DNA from: Pseudomonadales bacterium
GTDB lineage: Bacteria; Pseudomonadota; Gammaproteobacteria; Pseudomonadales; Azotimanducaceae
Assembly: GCA_022825925.1 (NCBI GenBank)
Contig: JAJDVW010000022.1
Span: 62,001 to 126,000 of the forward strand
DNA length: 64,000 bases
Direction of reading: 5' to 3'
A program made the position numbers and the translations under genes. Under the pieces are notes generated by a model that saw nothing but the letters and a program-made list of their open reading frames with translations, was not told where the DNA came from and did no database searches. Positions 60,766 to 64,000 of this stretch are shown in pieces (the first letter of the stretch is position 1; the number at the start of each line of letters is the position of its first letter).

Positions 60766-61648
60766 CTACCCGGACCTTGGCGCATATCGTGTCGATCTCC
60801 GCCTGCAGGCGCGCCTCGCCGCCCGGACGCCAGCCGAGGGCCCGCAGGGCATCGCAACGCAGCACGTTGTCGACGGGCGGCGCGGCCGGAGGAAGGGGCC
60901 CGGTGCGCCCGAGAGCGGCCTGCATGCGGCGCACGATGCCGCGCGTGTCGACCTCGAGGTCCGAACAGTTGAAGACGCGACCGGCGACGGCCCCGGAGGG
61001 CGCCGTCAGCAGCCGCCAGACCGCGTCGGCGACATCCTCGCCGTGGACCTCGGTACCGGCGCGGCTCTCTTCCACCCGGCGACCCGCGACGATGTCCTCG
61101 GCGAGTCCGAGCCATTTCGTGCGGGCGGGCGGGCGCACGACGCCGTAGACGCCGGTCGACCGCAGGACCGCCGTGTTCGCGTAGACGCCGGCGAGTGCCT
61201 CGGTGGCCGCCTTGAGCGCGCCGTAGTGGGTGGTCGGCGAAGTCGGATGCGCATCGCCGACCGGGCCCTCGACCGGCGTGCCGAACACCGCGCGGCTGGA
61301 CATCAGCACCGTGCGCGCGACCCCGGCCCGCGCCGCGGCTTCCAGCAGGTCGATCGTGCCGCCGAGGTTGACGCGCCAGAACCCGGGCACGTCGTCGCCC
61401 TCGCCGCCGCGGTAGCGTCCCGGGACGTGTTGGAACGCGCAGTGGACGAGCCCTTCGGCATCGTGGACCAGCGTGTCGAGGGCCGCGGGGTCGCCGAGGT
61501 CGCCGTCGATGTGTTCGACGGGCCGTGGCGGTGCCTCCGAGGCCGTTGTCGGGCGAACGAGCGCCGCGATGTCGCATCCTTCCCGCAGCAGCCGGGCGAC
61601 CACGAACTGCCCGACGATGCCGGTCGCGCCGGTTACCGCGACGCGCAT
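60749..61648 (-). CDS. NAD-dependent epimerase/dehydratase (extended SDR)
   Basis: A 299-residue extended SDR. MRVAVTGATGIVGQFVVARL is the NAD-binding GxxGxxG, DGDLGDPAALDTLVHDAEGL the Asp that binds adenine, SSRAVFGTPVEG the Ser strand and HYGALKAATEALA the catalytic YxxxK (near residue 150). STGVYGVVRPP follows as in UDP-glucose-4-epimerase relatives. The substrate is probably a nucleotide sugar, but some members reduce other carbonyls. The ATG at 61648 overlaps the end of the glycosyltransferase gene by 16 bp. It is the last gene of a three-gene minus-strand sugar operon. Confidence 0.88.
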   Translation of the reverse strand: MRVAVTGATGIVGQFVVARLLREGCDIAALVRPTTASEAPPRPVEHIDGDLGDPAALDTLVHDAEGLVHCAFQHVPGRYRGGEGDDVPGFWRVNLGGTIDLLEAAARAGVARTVLMSSRAVFGTPVEGPVGDAHPTSPTTHYGALKAATEALAGVYANTAVLRSTGVYGVVRPPARTKWLGLAEDIVAGRRVEESRAGTEVHGEDVADAVWRLLTAPSGAVAGRVFNCSDLEVDTRGIVRRMQAALGRTGPLPPAAPPVDNVLRCDALRALGWRPGGEARLQAEIDTICAKVRVATADR

Positions 61649-62436
61649 GCGTTCGGCGGGTCGATCCGCTCCGGCAGGGCCCGCCCGTCGTGCACCCGGT
61701 GCCAGAGGTCGATGAGCGGCGCGAGCAGTTCCCGCTTCGGGTGGTCCGCCTGCCACGGCTTCTCGTACTGGTAGTGCACGATCTTGACGCGCGACCAGTC
61801 CCAGAGTTCCGGCAGGTTGAAGTAGACGTACTGGAGGACGTTGTAGACGTAGGGCAGGCCGTGCCAGTCCGGGAAGTACGTCTCCAGGAACGTCTGGTCG
61901 GTGCGGCGCCAGAAAACCTGGGGCGCGTCGAGCCGCTCGATCATGTCCGCGTACGTGCGGCGATCCGGCCGCGCGACGAACACCCCCGAGTTCATGCGGT
62001 GCATGTCGGCGAGCGATGCATAGAGGTTGGGGGCCGCCGAGAGGGCGGGATAGGCGAACAGGCGGTCGACGTTGCGCACGGTGATCGCGTCGGCGTCGAT
62101 GAACACCACGCGCTCGTACTCCTCCATCTCCCAGAGGCGCAGCTTGACGAAGTTGTCGAGGGGATCGTGGAAGGCCGGCTTCGTGCCCTTGTCGAACGGG
62201 GACTGCGCATGCTGCGCCTCCCGGGTGTGCCGGCGCCGGAACGCGTCGGACACCTCGGGCCGCGCCACCTCGCGCACCCGGCAACCCTCCGCTTCAAGGC
62301 GGTCGAGGCCGGGCGTCCCGGGCGGGGCGAGCACGACCAGCGGCCAGGCGGAGGAGACGCGTTTCAGGGACCGGGCGAGCGCCGTCGCGCCGAGGGCATA
62401 GTCGGCGTTGGTGACGAGGGTCGCGTAGGCGAACAC
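61633..62436 (-). CDS. GT8-like glycosyltransferase
   Basis: A 267-residue glycosyltransferase using GTG 62436 (MFAYATLVTNADYALGATAL); an in-frame GTG at 62445 is equally possible. It has the glycogenin/GT8 pattern: ARSLKRVSSAWPLVVLAPPG, KLRLWEMEEYERVVFIDADA with the DAD metal-binding motif at residues 114-116, NLYASLADMHRMNSGVFVAR, and RTDQTFLETYFPDWHGLPYV with VYNVLQYVYFNLPE, then KIVHYQYEKPWQADHP where the His completes the metal site. It transfers a sugar from a nucleotide donor. The start lies within a few bases of the SQD1-like gene's stop and its end overlaps the next epimerase gene. Confidence 0.85.
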   Translation of the reverse strand: MFAYATLVTNADYALGATALARSLKRVSSAWPLVVLAPPGTPGLDRLEAEGCRVREVARPEVSDAFRRRHTREAQHAQSPFDKGTKPAFHDPLDNFVKLRLWEMEEYERVVFIDADAITVRNVDRLFAYPALSAAPNLYASLADMHRMNSGVFVARPDRRTYADMIERLDAPQVFWRRTDQTFLETYFPDWHGLPYVYNVLQYVYFNLPELWDWSRVKIVHYQYEKPWQADHPKRELLAPLIDLWHRVHDGRALPERIDPPNACASR

Positions 62437-62447
62437 GCCCGGCACAC

Positions 62448-63656
62448 CTAAGGAGCACCGTCCCCGTTGGCCCGGTCCAGTTCCGCGGCCCGTTCGCGGG
62501 TCCAGGCGGAGGTGCACGGGATGCGCGAGCGGTCGATGCGGTGGGCGTAGCGGCGCGCCACGTCGACCAGCTCCTCCAGCAGGCCGTCCTCGAGGGTCGT
62601 GGGCGTGAGCCCGAGCGCCAGCAACTGGTCGTTGCAGACCTCGAGGTCGTTCTCCGCGGCCTCGTTGCGCGGGTTGGGGACGTGGTCGATGGTCGCCCCG
62701 GTCAGCTTCGCGACGAGCTCCGCGAGGTCGCGGACGCGGTGGGTCTCCGTCATCTGGTTGAAGATGCGCGTGCGCTCGCCGGCCCCGGGAGGATGGGCGA
62801 GGGCGAGTTCGATGCAGCGCACCGAGTCCTGGATGTGGATGAACGCGCGCGTCTGGCCGCCGGTGCCGTGCACGGTCAGGGGATGGCCGATGGCCGCCTG
62901 GATCAGGAACCGGTTGAGCACGGTGCCGTAGTCGCCGTCGTAGTCGAAGCGGTTGATGAGCTGTTCGTGGCGCCGGGTCTGGTCGGTGTGCGTGCCCCAG
63001 ACCACGCCCTGGTGCAGGTCCGTGATCCTGAGCCCGTCGTTCTTCGCGTAGAACTGGAAGAGGAGCTGGTCGAGGCACTTCGTCAGGTGATACACGCTCC
63101 CCGGGTTGGCCGGGTAGAGGATCTCCTGCTCCGCGGAACGCCCCGCGCCCAGCGGCACGGCAACCTTCAGGTAGCCCTCCGGAATCGGGGCCCCGATGTC
63201 CGAGTAGCCGTAGACGCCCATCGTGCCCATGTGCACGACGTGGGCGTCTTGCCCCAGGGCGACCAGGGCCGCGAGGAGGCTCTCGGTGCCGTTGACGTTG
63301 TTGGCGACCGTGTAGTTCTTGTGCGTGTCGGTCTTCATCGAGTACGGGGCGGCGCGTTGCTGGGCGAGGTGCACGACCGCGTCGGGACGGAAGTCGTCGA
63401 GCCAGGCCCGGAACCGCTCGTACTCGCTCGCGACGTCGATGCGCTCGAACCCGATCTCGCGTCCGCCGACGGCGCGCCACACGCGGCGGCGCTCCTGGAT
63501 GGAGTCCATGGGCGTCAGGGACTGGACGCCGAGTTCCGTGTCGATCCAGCGCCGGCTCAGGTTGTCGACGATCGTCACGTCGTGGCCGCGGTCGGAGAGG
63601 TGCAGCGACGTGGGCCAGCCGATGAACCCGTCTCCTCCCAGTACCGCAATGCGCAC
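62448..63656 (-). CDS. SQD1-like NAD-dependent epimerase (UDP-sulfoquinovose synthase family)
   Basis: A 402-residue extended SDR using GTG 63656 with GAGG eight bases upstream; a TTG at 63674 is an alternative. VRIAVLGGDGFIGWPTSLHL is the NAD site. VHLAQQRAAPYSMKTDTHKN, then YTVANNVNGTESLLAALVAL, HMGTMGVYGYSD (catalytic Thr near 145) and SVYHLTKCLDQLLFQFYAKN (YxxxK near 187) follow the UDP-sulfoquinovose synthase pattern. PNPRNEAAENDLEVCNDQLL matches its C-terminal PNPR.Ea segment. SQD1 makes UDP-sulfoquinovose from UDP-glucose and sulfite. Related enzymes make other sugars for surface glycans, and the adjacent GT8-like gene is not the usual sulfolipid synthase partner. Specific product uncertain. 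Confidence 0.82.
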   Translation of the reverse strand: MRIAVLGGDGFIGWPTSLHLSDRGHDVTIVDNLSRRWIDTELGVQSLTPMDSIQERRRVWRAVGGREIGFERIDVASEYERFRAWLDDFRPDAVVHLAQQRAAPYSMKTDTHKNYTVANNVNGTESLLAALVALGQDAHVVHMGTMGVYGYSDIGAPIPEGYLKVAVPLGAGRSAEQEILYPANPGSVYHLTKCLDQLLFQFYAKNDGLRITDLHQGVVWGTHTDQTRRHEQLINRFDYDGDYGTVLNRFLIQAAIGHPLTVHGTGGQTRAFIHIQDSVRCIELALAHPPGAGERTRIFNQMTETHRVRDLAELVAKLTGATIDHVPNPRNEAAENDLEVCNDQLLALGLTPTTLEDGLLEELVDVARRYAHRIDRSRIPCTSAWTRERAAELDRANGDGAP

Positions 63657-63755
63657 TTCGGAACCTCGTCCCAATCCAGCGGCGGACGCCGGGCGGCCAT
63701 TCTACCGCGTGACCCGATCGCCGACCCGGAGGAACGCGCTCGTGCGGAGCTGTCG

Positions 63756-64000
63756 CTACCCCCGCGCGGCCTCCCTCGAGAGCCGCACGACGCGCCGTCG
63801 CGACAGCAGGTCGGGCCACGCCCGGCGCTGCCGGTCCGCCAGCAGCCACACGTGCCCGAGGAGGAGGCAGGCGAGGCTCAGGACGCCGCCGAGGAGCCGC
63901 AGGTGCACCTCGCGGAAGCTGATCGCGCCGTCGTCGGGATGGAAGCGCAGGCGCCAGGCCACCATGCCGAGGGTCTGTCCGCGGCGGATCCAGAAGAACG
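63756..64000 (-). CDS. RDD-family membrane protein, C-terminal part
   Basis: The frame is open from the window edge to a TAG at 63756-63758. It reads FFWIRRGQTLGMVAWRLRF, which is the RGxTxGxxxxxlrv segment after the second RDD helix, then REVHLRLLGGVLSLACLLLG, a hydrophobic helix, and RQRRAWPDLLSRRRVVRLSR, the usual WhDxlsrTrVv end. RDD proteins are small inner-membrane proteins, some linked to ion exchange; the role here is unknown. The N-terminal half lies beyond 64000. Confidence 0.82.
   Translation of the reverse strand, partial: FFWIRRGQTLGMVAWRLRFHPDDGAISFREVHLRLLGGVLSLACLLLGHVWLLADRQRRAWPDLLSRRRVVRLSREAARG

Noticed and set aside
1..64000. tRNA or rRNA genes
   Set aside because: No cloverleaf with TTCGANTC-type T-arm and CCA-side acceptor, and no rRNA signature, was recognised on either strand by eye.

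Overview
The window is GC-rich bacterial DNA, close to 70% GC over most of its length. TonB-dependent receptors, PQQ dehydrogenases fused to cytochrome c, phytanoyl-CoA-type dioxygenases, a P450, an ACAD10/11-like acyl-CoA dehydrogenase and GMC/HSL enzymes suggest an uncultured Gram-negative heterotroph. A marine or host-associated proteobacterium is plausible, but there is no rRNA or tRNA to place it. I saw no tRNA, rRNA or CRISPR array.

Layout. 0-6 kb: a GrdB-like gene on the minus strand with an in-frame TGA in a U-x-x-C motif followed by a SECIS-like hairpin (selenoprotein candidate); a double CMD-domain protein; two overlapping sulfite-dehydrogenase genes each reduced by an internal deletion; a DUF2235 hydrolase; a small membrane protein; an HSL esterase. 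5.8-11.4 kb: copy A of a module (TonB receptor, PQQ dehydrogenase/cytochrome c, cupin) carrying a nonsense codon and several G-run indels. 11.4-13.9 kb: short repeats and two ends of a RAYT-type transposase flanking a dioxygenase gene and a receptor scrap. 13.9-20.3 kb: hydrolase, GMC oxidoreductase, frameshifted MFS carrier, a PLP desulfhydrase/racemase pair, VapBC.

20.4-32.2 kb: a gene graveyard (TacA leader copy, racemase tail, alcohol dehydrogenase head, receptor reduced to its two ends), then copies B and C of the cupin/PQQ dehydrogenase module around an intact receptor, two dioxygenases, a SnoaL-like protein and a set of hairpin repeats. The likely logic is uptake of an organic substrate by the receptor, periplasmic oxidation by the quinoprotein with electrons passed to its cytochrome domain, and further oxidation by the Fe(II)/2OG enzymes.

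32.2-48.6 kb: a probable defence island. It has a TacAT-type toxin-antitoxin with a perfect operator palindrome, then four tightly coupled minus-strand genes transcribed in the order SNF2 helicase (DrmD-like), giant adenine methylase (DrmMI/PglX-like), AlbA_2/Schlafen ATP-binding protein, and a 1799-residue DEAH helicase with Zn-fingers, DUF1998 and a probable C-terminal nuclease (DruE-like). This looks like a mix of class 1 DISARM and Druantia and is the best candidate for an undescribed system.

48.6-64 kb: acyl-CoA dehydrogenase, GPH-type carrier and P450; a lower-GC three-gene cassette (DUF262, DUF3696-like ATPase, unknown protein) that looks like a second acquired defence unit; HSL esterase; an overlapping operon of DUF3179 lipoprotein, beta-barrel and TlpA-like thioredoxin; a double EthD protein; a minus-strand sugar cluster (SQD1-like epimerase, GT8-like glycosyltransferase, second epimerase); and the end of an RDD membrane protein.
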